A stretch of DNA of 64,000 nucleotides. Origin: Poseidonocella sedimentorum. GTDB lineage: Bacteria > Pseudomonadota > Alphaproteobacteria > Rhodobacterales > Rhodobacteraceae. The stretch covers positions 186,001-250,000 of the forward strand of contig NZ_FOYI01000002.1 in NCBI RefSeq assembly GCF_900116005.1. Direction: 5' to 3'. Both the position numbers and the translations under genes were made by a program. The notes below the pieces were generated by a model. That model searched no databases and was not told where the DNA came from. It worked only from the letters and a program-made list of their open reading frames with translations. Positions 53,659 to 62,556 of this stretch are shown here, piece by piece; position 1 is the first letter of the stretch, and each line of letters begins with the position of its first letter.

Positions 53659-54021
53659 TCAGGACCCGTCGCGGCAATGGCGCCGAAAAGCGGATTTGAG
53701 CAGGTCGAGCTCGCTGCGCAGTTGATCAAGCTCGGCGCGGATATCCGGATCGAGCGGCGCGCCGGCCATCACCGGAAGCGACGCGATTGGATCGGGTGCG
53801 TCGGACGCGCAGAGCAGGAACGTATTGAGCCCGTCATGCAGCACCTCCGGCGGCAGCGGGGCGCGCACCTGCCAGCGCCCGTCGCCCGCCTGCGATGCCA
53901 CTGCGCGCGCGACCTCGGTGCCATCGAGCATGACCGCGAGATCAGGCAACGCGGGCCCGTCGTGGCTGAGCTCCAGCTCCCAAACGCCATCGCGCAACGC
54001 TGTGCTGATAAGGCTGACCAT
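53659..54021 (-). CDS. Small protein of unknown function
   Basis: A 120-residue cytoplasmic protein without signal peptide or membrane helix. The N-terminal two-thirds look beta-rich (VWELELSHDGPALPDLAVML), and the C-terminus is a charged helix with AELDQLRSELDLLKSAFRRH, which could be a short coiled coil. It lies 3 bp after the 250-residue gene on the same strand, so the pair is probably one operon. I do not recognise a family; similar pairs appear to be restricted to Rhodobacterales. Confidence 0.55.
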   Translation of the reverse strand: MVSLISTALRDGVWELELSHDGPALPDLAVMLDGTEVARAVASQAGDGRWQVRAPLPPEVLHDGLNTFLLCASDAPDPIASLPVMAGAPLDPDIRAELDQLRSELDLLKSAFRRHCRDGS

Positions 54022-54024
54022 CTC

Positions 54025-54777
54025 TCAGAGCTCCGATCGGGGCAGGCGCATGAGGGTCAGATCGCGGATGCGAATCCGGTTCATGGCCGGCTGGTCAAAG
54101 ATCAGATCGAGCCAGACGTGCCCGATGGCGGTGTCGTCGAGCTCGGCATAGGCGAGGTCGAACTCGATCAGCGGCGCCAGGTCCCCGGGCGGGATCTCGC
54201 GCGGGATCTGAGCGGTGTTGGGCCCGTGTCGAATGTTGATCCGGGCAACGAACCCTTGCGGGCGCTCGACCTCCAGCACCATCGAAAGCCCGATGAGATG
54301 CCGCGCGGTGAGCCCTTGGGCCGCCGCCTCGGGGAGCGTGATGACGAGCGAAAGGAACGCGCCCGCGACGTGAAATGTCTCGATTTCGAGCCCGTAGGGG
54401 CAGAGGTCGGTCGTGGCCCAATTCCGCGGCTGGCGCAGGATGATCTCATCGCCCTGATTTTCCGCAAACAGGCTGACCTCGTCATTGATCGTCCGGTCGC
54501 GCGTCATCGCGGCGCGGGTCTCTGCGGGCAGGGGCGCGCGCCAGAGGCCGGGCCGCCATGTCCAATCGGCGCTGCTGGGCGCCAGGATCGGGCTGTGCGT
54601 CGTCGCGGGCATGGCAAGGCGCCGGTCCGCGGCAGAGAGAAACCGCTCCAGCTGCCCTTTCAGCCGCCGGGCGCTGCCGCGCGATTGGCGCAACCATCGC
54701 GGATCGCGCCGCGCCGCGGCATCGGCCCAACCGCGCCAAGCCCGCAGGGCAACATTCTGGATGAAGCGGTCAATCAC
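54025..54777 (-). CDS. Protein of unknown function
   Basis: A 250-residue protein with a basic, Arg/Ala-rich N-terminus (about 1-50) that looks helical, then a beta-rich region with WTWRPGLWRAPLP and PRNWATTDLCPYGLEIETFHV. No signal peptide, membrane helix or enzyme motif is seen. It precedes the 120-residue gene by 3 bp. The Trp-rich central segment and the conserved pairing suggest a structural or binding role. Rhodobacterales annotations usually list it only as a domain of unknown function. Confidence 0.6.
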   Translation of the reverse strand: MIDRFIQNVALRAWRGWADAAARRDPRWLRQSRGSARRLKGQLERFLSAADRRLAMPATTHSPILAPSSADWTWRPGLWRAPLPAETRAAMTRDRTINDEVSLFAENQGDEIILRQPRNWATTDLCPYGLEIETFHVAGAFLSLVITLPEAAAQGLTARHLIGLSMVLEVERPQGFVARINIRHGPNTAQIPREIPPGDLAPLIEFDLAYAELDDTAIGHVWLDLIFDQPAMNRIRIRDLTLMRLPRSEL

Positions 54778-54831
54778 TCTGCGGCGCGCCTCCGGGATTG
54801 CGATGTCCCGGTATTCTTGCCCTTTTCGCGC

Positions 54832-55383
54832 TCAAGGCAAGATCGCGCTCAGAAAGCCGGCGCCACCGCTCGCGCGCCGGATCGCGCGGGCGAAATCGCG
54901 CAGATCGCCGGCGCTCGCCGCGTCGCCATGGGCCCCGAGCAGCAAGAGATGGCCGTGCACATCCATCGCCCCGCGCCATTTTGGCGTGACCGTGTCGTCC
55001 ACCTGCAGCAGCACGAGCCCGTCCGTCTCAACGCGCTCCAGCGCCTCGGAAACCCCCATTCCGGCGAGCAGCGCCTCGGTGCTGATCTCAAGATCCGCGC
55101 TCTGGTCGAGATCGACCATCGCCGTCAGAAGCGGCGCGCCTGTCTCCGATCCGGCCCCGTCACAGGGATGATAGAGCACGTAAGCCGTGCCCGCCTGCGC
55201 CGTGGTTTCATTGGACAGCAGACAATAGCCCGAAGGCCCGTCGAGGATCACGCGCCCATCGGCCACCGCGGGAACCACGTCAACCCGCTGGGACGCGGGC
55301 CCGGCGCCATCCAACCCCGCCTCGCACCCCGCGAGCGCGAGCATCGCGGGCGCGACGATGAGGGCAAGGCGCCGGGCGGCCAT
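54832..55383 (-). CDS. Lipoprotein of unknown function
   Basis: A 183-residue protein with a lipoprotein signal ending LALAGC (Cys at about 20). The mature part has two Cys (SGYCLLSNE, YHPCDGAG) and a compact alpha/beta pattern with no enzyme motif. It starts at 55383, 4 bp past the ilvD stop on the same strand, so it may be read with ilvD. Its role is unknown. Confidence 0.6.
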   Translation of the reverse strand: MAARRLALIVAPAMLALAGCEAGLDGAGPASQRVDVVPAVADGRVILDGPSGYCLLSNETTAQAGTAYVLYHPCDGAGSETGAPLLTAMVDLDQSADLEISTEALLAGMGVSEALERVETDGLVLLQVDDTVTPKWRGAMDVHGHLLLLGAHGDAASAGDLRDFARAIRRASGGAGFLSAILP

Positions 55384-55387
55384 GGGA

Positions 55388-57115
55388 TCAAAGGTCGGGG
55401 TACTGGTGCGTTTCCGCCTTGGCACCGGGGTGGGTCACCGCGCCGCGGTAGGTCTCGCCGACGAGCTGGGCGTATTTCCACAGCGCACCGGAGGCGTAAT
55501 TCGTCTCGCGCGGGCCCGGCCAGGCAGCTTTGCGTGTGGCCAGCTCCTCTTCGCTCAGATCGACGCTGATCTCGCCGGTGACGGCGTTGAGCGTGATGAC
55601 ATCGCCATCCTTCAGAAGCGCGATGGGGCCGCCCTTGCCCGTCTCGGGGCCGACATGGCCGACGCAGAAGCCACGCGTTGCGCCCGAAAAGCGCCCGTCA
55701 GTGATGAGCGCGACCTTCTTGCCCATGCCCTGACCCGAGAGCGCGGCGGTGGTCGCCAGCATCTCGCGCATGCCGGGGCCGCTCGCAGGGCCCTCGTTGC
55801 GGATGACCAGAACATCGCCTTCCTTGTAGGAGCGTTGCTTGACCGCCTCGAAGGCCTCTTCTTCGCATTCGAAGACGCGCGCCGGACCGGAGAACACCTG
55901 TTCCGCCTCGCTCATGCCCGCGACCTTGACGATCGCGCCTTCCGGGGCGAGATTGCCCTTGAGCCCGACGACGCCGCCGGTCTTGGTGATCGGATTTTCG
56001 ATCGGGTAGATGACCTTGCCATCCGCCTCGCGCTCGATCAGGTCGAGCTCTTCGCCAATGCTCTTGCCCGATGCGGTGATGCAATCCTCATGCAGCAGCC
56101 CCGCCTTGCGCAGCTCCTTCATCACGACCGGCACGCCGCCCACCTCGTAAAGGTCCTTGGCGACGAATTGACCGCCCGGCTTGAGGTCGACGAAATAGGG
56201 CGTGTCGCGGAAAATCTCGCAGACGTCATCGAGGAAGAAGTCGATCCCCGCCTCATGGGCGATCGCCGGAAGGTGGAGGCCAGCATTGGTCGAGCCGCCG
56301 GTGCAGGCAACGACCCGCGCGGCATTCTCAAGGCTCTTGAGCGTCACGACATCGCGCGCGCGGATATTCTTCTCGAGCAGGTTCATGACTGCCACGCCCG
56401 AGGCCGTCGCGTATTGGTCGCGGCTTTCATAAGGCGCGGGCGCACCGGAGGAGTTCATCAGCGCAAGGCCGATCGCCTCGGAGACGCAGGCCATGGTGTT
56501 GGCAGTGAATTGCCCGCCGCAAGCGCCCGCGGAGGGGCAGGCGACCTTTTCGAGCGCGGCAAGCTCTTCGTCGGAATTCGCTCCGGCCTGATGCCGGCCG
56601 ACCGCTTCGAAAACGTCCTGCACGGTCACGTCCCGACCCTGATACCGGCCCGGCATGATCGATCCGCCATAGATGAAGACCGACGGCACGTTGAGCCGCA
56701 CCATCGCCATCATCATCCCCGGAAGCGACTTGTCGCAACCCGCGAGCCCGACGATCGCATCATAGCAATGGCCGCGCATGGTGAGCTCGACCGTATCGGC
56801 GATGGCTTCGCGCGAGGCGAGCGAGGAGCGCATCCCCTCGTGGCCCATGGCGATCCCGTCGGTGACGGTGATGGTGGTGAATTCGCGCGGGGTGCCCCGG
56901 GCTTCCTTGACCCCGAGCTTGACCGATTGCGCCTGCCGGTTCAGCGCGATGTTGCAGGGCGCGGCCTCGTTCCAGCAGGTCGCCACACCAATGAGCGGCT
57001 GGTGAATCTCGTCTTCCGACAGGCCCATCGCGTAGTAGTAGGACCGATGCGGCGCGCGGGCCGGGCCCTCGGTCACGTAACGGCTGGGCAAGACGGATTT
57101 GTCGAACTTGGTCAT
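55388..57115 (-). CDS. ilvD: Dihydroxy-acid dehydratase
   Basis: Iron-sulfur enzyme of branched-chain amino-acid synthesis that dehydrates 2,3-dihydroxy acids. The 575 residues have the cluster cysteines in [15 protein letters not shown] and [18 protein letters not shown], a further Cys in WNEAAPCN, and the C-terminal [22 protein letters not shown] (seen in parts). The start at 57115 ([13 protein letters not shown]) is the family start. It is divergent from the CPBP pair. Confidence 0.96.
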   Translation of the reverse strand: MTKFDKSVLPSRYVTEGPARAPHRSYYYAMGLSEDEIHQPLIGVATCWNEAAPCNIALNRQAQSVKLGVKEARGTPREFTTITVTDGIAMGHEGMRSSLASREAIADTVELTMRGHCYDAIVGLAGCDKSLPGMMMAMVRLNVPSVFIYGGSIMPGRYQGRDVTVQDVFEAVGRHQAGANSDEELAALEKVACPSAGACGGQFTANTMACVSEAIGLALMNSSGAPAPYESRDQYATASGVAVMNLLEKNIRARDVVTLKSLENAARVVACTGGSTNAGLHLPAIAHEAGIDFFLDDVCEIFRDTPYFVDLKPGGQFVAKDLYEVGGVPVVMKELRKAGLLHEDCITASGKSIGEELDLIEREADGKVIYPIENPITKTGGVVGLKGNLAPEGAIVKVAGMSEAEQVFSGPARVFECEEEAFEAVKQRSYKEGDVLVIRNEGPASGPGMREMLATTAALSGQGMGKKVALITDGRFSGATRGFCVGHVGPETGKGGPIALLKDGDVITLNAVTGEISVDLSEEELATRKAAWPGPRETNYASGALWKYAQLVGETYRGAVTHPGAKAETHQYPDL

Positions 57116-57241
57116 TGTCTGGCTGGCTCCCCGGCTGCGGTTTGTCATCGTCTAAGTGACGACGCCCGTGCGCGCAAGCGCCCACGAGGGCGGCGGCTTT
57201 GGCGGATTGCACCCGCGCGGCGCTGCGCCTAGGTTTCGCAA

Positions 57242-58111
57242 ATGCACTATGACCCGCATGACGCCTTCGTCGCCCCCGCCCGCGCCGGGGCCCAGATCTG
57301 GCGGCTCGTCGCGGGGCTCCTGACCGTGGCGGCGATCGTCATCGGGCTGGGGATCGCGCTCGATACGGTCTTTGTGTCCTCCGGCGCTCTTGCCGATCGG
57401 CCGGGGCGCCCGATCACGGTGCTGGTCTCGCTCTTTGCATTCGGGTTCCTCAGCATCGGCGCCATGGTCGCCGCCCGGCTCCTCCATCACCGGCCCGGCC
57501 TGTCGCTCATCGGCCCTCCGGCCCGGGCGCTGCGCGACGGGCTGCGCGTGCTGGCCGCGCTCGCCATCCTGCAGATCGTGCTCGGGCTCCTGCCCCCCTG
57601 GGGCGATGGCGGCACCGGGATCTCGCCGCGCGAAAACCTGCCCTTCGGCGACTGGCTCTCGATCCTACCGCTCTCACTGCTCGCGGTGCTGGTGCAGACC
57701 GGCTCGGAGGAAGTGCTCTTCCGCGGCTATCTCCAACAACAACTCGCCGCGCGGTTTTCCGCGCGGTGGGTCTGGCTTGTCCTGCCCTCGCTCGCCTTCG
57801 GCCTGCTGCACTATGATCCGGCCAGCATGGGCGGCAACGCCTGGCTCATCGTGGCCTGGGCGAGCCTTTTCGGCCTCGCCGCCGCGGATCTCACCGCCCG
57901 AACCGGCTCGCTCGGGGCCGCCATCGGCTTCCACGCGTTCAACAACTTTTTCGCGATCCTCGTCGTCAGCGCCACCGGCCCGCTCGACGGTCTCGCGCTC
58001 TTCAGCATGCAGGTGGACATGGCCGACCCCGCCCTGCGCCCGATGATCGCGCTCGATATCGCCGCGCTCTTCGTCAGCTGGCTCGCGGCGCGGCTCGCCC
58101 TGCGCGTATGA
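57242..58111 (+). CDS. CPBP-family intramembrane glutamic protease, first of a pair
   Basis: Membrane protease of the CPBP (CAAX/Abi) family, 289 residues with about eight hydrophobic helices. The catalytic motif is GSEEVLFRGYLQQQL near residue 154 (EExxxR); the second and third motifs have LLHYDPAS and HAFNNFF. The N-terminus has a soluble segment YDPHDAFVAPAR that is nearly repeated in the next gene. Its end overlaps the next gene by 4 bp. Substrate is unknown. Confidence 0.85.
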   Translation: MHYDPHDAFVAPARAGAQIWRLVAGLLTVAAIVIGLGIALDTVFVSSGALADRPGRPITVLVSLFAFGFLSIGAMVAARLLHHRPGLSLIGPPARALRDGLRVLAALAILQIVLGLLPPWGDGGTGISPRENLPFGDWLSILPLSLLAVLVQTGSEEVLFRGYLQQQLAARFSARWVWLVLPSLAFGLLHYDPASMGGNAWLIVAWASLFGLAAADLTARTGSLGAAIGFHAFNNFFAILVVSATGPLDGLALFSMQVDMADPALRPMIALDIAALFVSWLAARLALRV

Positions 58112-59010
58112 ATCGGCCCTGGCCCTACGCCCCCCACGCGGCCTTCTGCGCGCCCGCCCGGAGGTTTCCGGGGCTCGGGCGCGTGGCCCTTCTGCTGTTT
58201 ACGATCGAGGCGATCTTCCTGATCGCGCTCTTCGCAACGGTCTTGGCCCTGAAGCGGGCTGGCGTCGTGTCGTCCGGCGCCGAGGTTAGCACCGGCGCGA
58301 CCGCGATCGGCCTTCTTGTCCAACTCTTTTCCTTTGGCCTGCTCTCGGCCGCGCTGCTTGTCGTTCTGCGCTGCGCCGATGGGCGGGGATTGTGGTCGCT
58401 TCTCGGCGATCCCGCGCGACTCTGGCCCGATCTGCGTGTCGCCTTTCTCGCCGGCGCGGCACTTCTGCTAGCCGTTGAACTGCTGCCGCCGTGGCTTTGG
58501 GGCGGGATGTCGCTTGGCAAACCGCCACTGCTCTGGCTGCTCCTTCTGCCGGTTTCGCTCTCCGCCCTGCTCGTTCAGGTGAGCGCCGAGGAGCTTTTGT
58601 TTCGCGGCTACCTGCAGCAACAGCTCGCGGTGCGGTTTCCCGATCCGCGCGTCTGGCTCATCCTGCCCAACGTGCTCTTCGCGCTGGCTCACTACGACGG
58701 ACAAGGCGATGTGATCGGCGATGTGCATTATGTCCTTTGGGCGTTTGCCTTCGGCCTGGCCGCCTCGGATCTGACCGCGCGAACCGGATCGCTCGGGGCG
58801 GCCATTGGGTTTCACCTCGCCAACAATGTCTACGCGTCGCTCTTCTGGGGCGAGCGCGACGGCGCGGATTCCGGCCTCGCCCTCTGGCTGAGCCCACCAC
58901 ACACGGGCCACGCGCCCCAGGCAACCGCGCCGCTCGACCCGAACTTTTTCGTCTCCCTCTGTCTCCTCGGCTTGATGTGGCTCGCAATTCGCATCGCGCT
59001 CCGCCGCTGA
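58108..59010 (+). CDS. CPBP-family intramembrane glutamic protease, second of a pair
   Basis: A 300-residue paralogue of the preceding gene. It has the same N-terminal segment (YAPHAAFCAPAR), the catalytic SAEELLFRGYLQQQL near residue 163, LAHYDGQG, and HLANNVYA. Active-site residues are intact. The ATGA overlap with the first copy means the two are translated together, which suggests a tandem duplication and possibly a heteromeric or sequential protease. It precedes accD by 55 bp. Confidence 0.85.
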   Translation: MNRPWPYAPHAAFCAPARRFPGLGRVALLLFTIEAIFLIALFATVLALKRAGVVSSGAEVSTGATAIGLLVQLFSFGLLSAALLVVLRCADGRGLWSLLGDPARLWPDLRVAFLAGAALLLAVELLPPWLWGGMSLGKPPLLWLLLLPVSLSALLVQVSAEELLFRGYLQQQLAVRFPDPRVWLILPNVLFALAHYDGQGDVIGDVHYVLWAFAFGLAASDLTARTGSLGAAIGFHLANNVYASLFWGERDGADSGLALWLSPPHTGHAPQATAPLDPNFFVSLCLLGLMWLAIRIALRR

Positions 59011-59065
59011 TTGCAATTCAGCCCGGGTCCGATTATTTGAAGGCGACCTCAAGACGGGATGCCGC

Positions 59066-60028
59066 ATGAACTGGATCAGCAACTACGTCCGGCCGAAGAT
59101 CAACTCGCTCTTCTCCCGGCGTGAGACCCCCGAGAACCTCTGGCAGAAGTGTTCCGAATGCGGGACCATGCTGTTTCACCGCGAGCTGAGTGCGAACCTC
59201 AACGTTTGCACCAACTGCGGCCACCACATGGCGCTTACCCCGCGCGACCGGTTCACCGCGCTCTTCGATGGCGGCATCTTCGCCGAAGTCTCCGTCCCGG
59301 CGCCGGTGGCCGACCCGCTGCACTTCAAGGATCAGAAGAGATACCCCGACCGTTTGCGTGCCGCGCAAAAAGCAACCGGTGAAGCCGAGGCGATGCTGGT
59401 TGCCGCCGGGGAGATCGGGCGAACGCCGATCGTCGCGGCCGCGCAGGATTTCTCCTTCATGGGCGGATCGATGGGCATGTATGTCGGCAATGCGATTGTT
59501 GCCGCCGCTGAGGAGGCCGTCCGGCTCAAGCGCCCGCTCATCCTCTTCTCCGCTGCCGGTGGCGCGCGAATGCAGGAAGGGATCCTCTCGCTGATGCAGA
59601 TGCCGCGGACAACCGTCGCGGTGCAGATGCTCAAGGAAGCGGGCCTGCCCTATATCGTCGTGCTGACCCACCCGACGACCGGCGGCGTCACCGCGTCCTA
59701 CGCGATGCTGGGCGATATCCACATCTCCGAGCCCAACGCGCTGATCTGTTTCGCCGGCCCGCGCGTCATCGAACAGACCATCCGTGAAAAGCTGCCCGAC
59801 GGGTTCCAGCGCGCCGAATATCTGCTCGAACATGGCATGATCGACCGGGTCGTCGAACGCGGCGCGATGCGCGAAGAGCTCATCACCATCACCCGGATGC
59901 TGCTCGGCCTGCCCCCCGCGGTGCACGGCGAATTGCCCGCGCCGGAGCAGGCGACCAAGACCGAAGACAGCGCGCCGGTTCCGGCCGAGGCCCAGCCCGA
60001 CACCGGGGCAAAACCCGAGGCAAAATGA
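59066..60028 (+). CDS. accD: Acetyl-CoA carboxylase carboxyltransferase subunit beta
   Basis: Beta half of the carboxyltransferase that makes malonyl-CoA for fatty-acid synthesis. The 320 residues have a zinc ribbon (CSECGTM and CTNCGHH, about 29-50), then the crotonase-like core with FMGGSMGMYVGNAI and SAAGGARMQEGI. A low-complexity Ala/Pro/Glu tail follows (about 285-320). It overlaps folC by 4 bp, a pairing seen in many proteobacteria. Confidence 0.97.
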   Translation: MNWISNYVRPKINSLFSRRETPENLWQKCSECGTMLFHRELSANLNVCTNCGHHMALTPRDRFTALFDGGIFAEVSVPAPVADPLHFKDQKRYPDRLRAAQKATGEAEAMLVAAGEIGRTPIVAAAQDFSFMGGSMGMYVGNAIVAAAEEAVRLKRPLILFSAAGGARMQEGILSLMQMPRTTVAVQMLKEAGLPYIVVLTHPTTGGVTASYAMLGDIHISEPNALICFAGPRVIEQTIREKLPDGFQRAEYLLEHGMIDRVVERGAMREELITITRMLLGLPPAVHGELPAPEQATKTEDSAPVPAEAQPDTGAKPEAK

Positions 60029-61305
60029 CCAAGCCCGGCTCCGACGCCATCCTCGAGCGGATGATGGCGCTGCATCCCAAGATCATCGACCTGACGCTCG
60101 ACCGGGTCTGGGCGCTTCTGGAGCGGCTCGACCACCCCGAGCGCGCCCTGCCGCCGGTTATCCACATCGCCGGGACCAACGGCAAAGGCTCGACCCAGGC
60201 GATGATCCGGGCAGGGCTCGAAGGGGCGGGCAAGCGCGTGCACGCCTACACCTCGCCCCATCTCGTCCGGTTTCACGAACGCATCCGCCTTGCCGGAGAG
60301 CTCATCACCGAAGACGCGCTGACCACGATTCTCGATGAGTGCTACGAGAGCAACGGCGGCGCGCAGATCACCTATTTCGAGATCACGACCTGCGCCGCCC
60401 TCCTCGCCTTTGCCCGCACGCCGGCGGAGTTCACCCTGCTCGAAGTCGGGCTCGGTGGCCGGCTTGATGCCACCAACGTGATCGACGCGCCCGCGCTGAC
60501 CATCATCACGCCGGTGTCGATGGATCACGAGGGGTTTCTCGGGAACAGTCTGAACCAGATCGCGGGCGAGAAGGCCGGGATCATCAAGCGCGGTGTGCCC
60601 TGCATCGTTGGTCCGCAACAGGACGAGGCGCTCGATGTGATCGAGGCGCGTGCTGCCCGGCTCGGGGCGCCGCTTCTGGTACACGGGCAGCATTGGCACG
60701 TGGGCGAAGAGCGCGGACGGCTCTTGTTTCAGGATGAAACCGGGTTGCTCGATTTGCCCTTGCCGTCTCTGCCCGGCGCGCATCAGATCGCCAACGCCGG
60801 CGCCGCGATCATGGCGTTGCGGCACCTCGGCTTTGACGAGGCCGCCTGCGACGCGGCGGTGGCGAAGCCGGTCTGGCCCGGGCGGATGCAGCGGCTCCGC
60901 GATGGCGCCCTCAATGCACTCGCACCCGAAGCCGAGCTTTGGCTCGACGGCGGGCACAACCCCGCCGCGGGCGCGGCCCTTGCCGCAACACTGCGCGCGA
61001 TGCCAGAGCGCCAGACGCATCTCATCTGCGGTATGCTCAACACCAAGGACGCAAGCGGCTATCTCGCCCCACTCGCGCGCGTCGCGGACAGCCTCACCGC
61101 GGTCTCGATCCCCGGCGAAGCGGCGACCCTCAGCGCAAACGAAACCGCCGCCGCCGCGCGATCGGGCGGCTTTTCGACGGTCGAACCCGCAGAGGATCTT
61201 GAGTCGGCCCTGTCGATGCTCGCGAAAACGGCCCCGACCGCGCGCATTCTCATTTGCGGCTCGCTCTACCTCGCCGGCCACGCGTTGCGGCAGCAAGGCT
61301 CATGA
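60025..61305 (+). CDS. folC: Dihydrofolate synthase/folylpolyglutamate synthase
   Basis: Mur-ligase-like enzyme that adds glutamate to dihydropteroate or folates. The 426 residues have the P-loop HIAGTNGKGSTQAMI near residue 51, the cation-binding VGLGGRLDATNV and SMDHEGFLGNS, and ELWLDGGHNPAAG. It is coupled to accD. Its stop overlaps the convergent LacI-family gene by 6 bp. Confidence 0.95.
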   Translation: MTKPGSDAILERMMALHPKIIDLTLDRVWALLERLDHPERALPPVIHIAGTNGKGSTQAMIRAGLEGAGKRVHAYTSPHLVRFHERIRLAGELITEDALTTILDECYESNGGAQITYFEITTCAALLAFARTPAEFTLLEVGLGGRLDATNVIDAPALTIITPVSMDHEGFLGNSLNQIAGEKAGIIKRGVPCIVGPQQDEALDVIEARAARLGAPLLVHGQHWHVGEERGRLLFQDETGLLDLPLPSLPGAHQIANAGAAIMALRHLGFDEAACDAAVAKPVWPGRMQRLRDGALNALAPEAELWLDGGHNPAAGAALAATLRAMPERQTHLICGMLNTKDASGYLAPLARVADSLTAVSIPGEAATLSANETAAAARSGGFSTVEPAEDLESALSMLAKTAPTARILICGSLYLAGHALRQQGS

Positions 61306-62355
61306 GCGGCGCAGCGTTTCCCCGAAACTGATCTTAGGCGTCAATTCGACCACCCGCTGCACCATCGCCGCGGGATCGGCAACCCGCGCCGCCACGATCT
61401 CCGCCGCCGTCCGGCCCACCTCCAGGCGGCAGGAGTCCATCGTCGCGAGCTTTTGCGGCAAGCCTTGCAGCAACTCCACCCCGTTGAACGCCGCGAGGCC
61501 GATCTGCTCGGGCACCTTGACCCCCCGATCCAGCAGGTAGAGCAAACCGCCCGCGCCGATCATGTCGTTCGAATAGTAGAGAAAATCGAGATCCGGCGAG
61601 CGCTGGAGCATGGCGTCGGTCATCTCGCGCCCCTTCGCCAACGCCGAACCCCCGGAGTAAAACTCCTGATCGGCGATCTCGATACCGCCTTTGGCCAGCG
61701 CCTCGGTGAGCCCCTCGAACCGTTTGCGGGCGCGGTGATCGAGCGGCATCTTGGTCCCCATGAACCCGATGCGGCGATAGCCCGCCTTGAGGATCTCCTG
61801 CGCCATCATACGGCCCGCGCGGCGATGGGAAATGCCCACCGCGCAATCGACCGGCGTCCCGTCGATATCCATGATCTCGACAATCGGAATCCCGGCTGCC
61901 ACCAGCATCGCCCGGCTCGCATCACTATGCTCGATACCGGCAACGATCAGCCCCGAGGGCCGCCAGCTCAGCATCTCGTAAATGACTTTCTCTTCTTTTT
62001 CAGGAAGATAGTCGGTCACGCCCACAACCGGTTGCAGGCCGGTGTCTTCGAGCACCTGGTTGATGCCGGATAGCACTTCGGGAAAGACCATGTTGCTCAG
62101 CGACGGAATGACCACCCCCACGAGGTTGACACGCTGGCTCGCCAGCGCCCCGGCGATCTTGTTGGGCACGTATCCCAACTGCTTGGCCGCAAGGAGCACC
62201 TTCTCGCGCGTCGCCTTGCTGACATCGCCGCGATTTCGCAACACCCTGCTGACAGTCATTTCCGAGACGCCCGAGGCTTCGGAAACATCGCGCAGGGTCA
62301 AGGGGCGGGGGGCCTGTCTGGTCAAGGAAGTGTCCTGGATGGATCGTGTTGGCAC
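61300..62355 (-). CDS. LacI-family transcriptional regulator (GntR/gluconate-like)
   Basis: Repressor of 351 residues with an N-terminal HTH (LRDVSEASGVSEMTVSRVLRN, about 21-41, read as VSEASGVSEMTVSRVLRN), the hinge IAGALASQRVNLVGV, and a periplasmic-binding-like effector domain with LVGVVIPSLSNMVFPEVLSG and RRIGFMGTKMPLDHRARKRFEG. The pattern resembles E. coli gluconate repressor GntR of the LacI family. It is not next to sugar genes; the effector is therefore unassigned. Its 3' end overlaps folC. Confidence 0.86.
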   Translation of the reverse strand: MPTRSIQDTSLTRQAPRPLTLRDVSEASGVSEMTVSRVLRNRGDVSKATREKVLLAAKQLGYVPNKIAGALASQRVNLVGVVIPSLSNMVFPEVLSGINQVLEDTGLQPVVGVTDYLPEKEEKVIYEMLSWRPSGLIVAGIEHSDASRAMLVAAGIPIVEIMDIDGTPVDCAVGISHRRAGRMMAQEILKAGYRRIGFMGTKMPLDHRARKRFEGLTEALAKGGIEIADQEFYSGGSALAKGREMTDAMLQRSPDLDFLYYSNDMIGAGGLLYLLDRGVKVPEQIGLAAFNGVELLQGLPQKLATMDSCRLEVGRTAAEIVAARVADPAAMVQRVVELTPKISFGETLRRS

Positions 62356-62453
62356 GTATTACCGGGCTTGCGGGGGATTGTCCAAAGCAATGCGAGACTT
62401 GCTTTGCGGCGCGGCCCGGGCGAAAAGGCCCCCGCCGGAGATCCGGCACGGCC

Positions 62454-62530
62454 GGCCCCGTGGCTCAACTGGATAGAGCAGCCCCCTCCTAAGGGGCAGG
62501 TTGCAGGTTCGAATCCTGCCGGGGTCGCCA
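62454..62530 (+). tRNA. tRNA-Arg (anticodon CCT)
   Basis: A 77-nt cloverleaf. Acceptor arms GGCCCCG and CGGGGTC pair with one G-U, the D stem is GCTC/GAGC, the anticodon stem is GCCCC/GGGGC with loop CTCCTAA giving anticodon CCT (reads AGG), and the T stem is GCAGG/CCTGC with loop TTCGAAT. The 3' CCA is encoded. No terminator was seen before the convergent GGDEF-EAL gene. Confidence 0.96.
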
Positions 62531-62556
62531 TCATACAGGTCGGATCGCCCGAGGTG

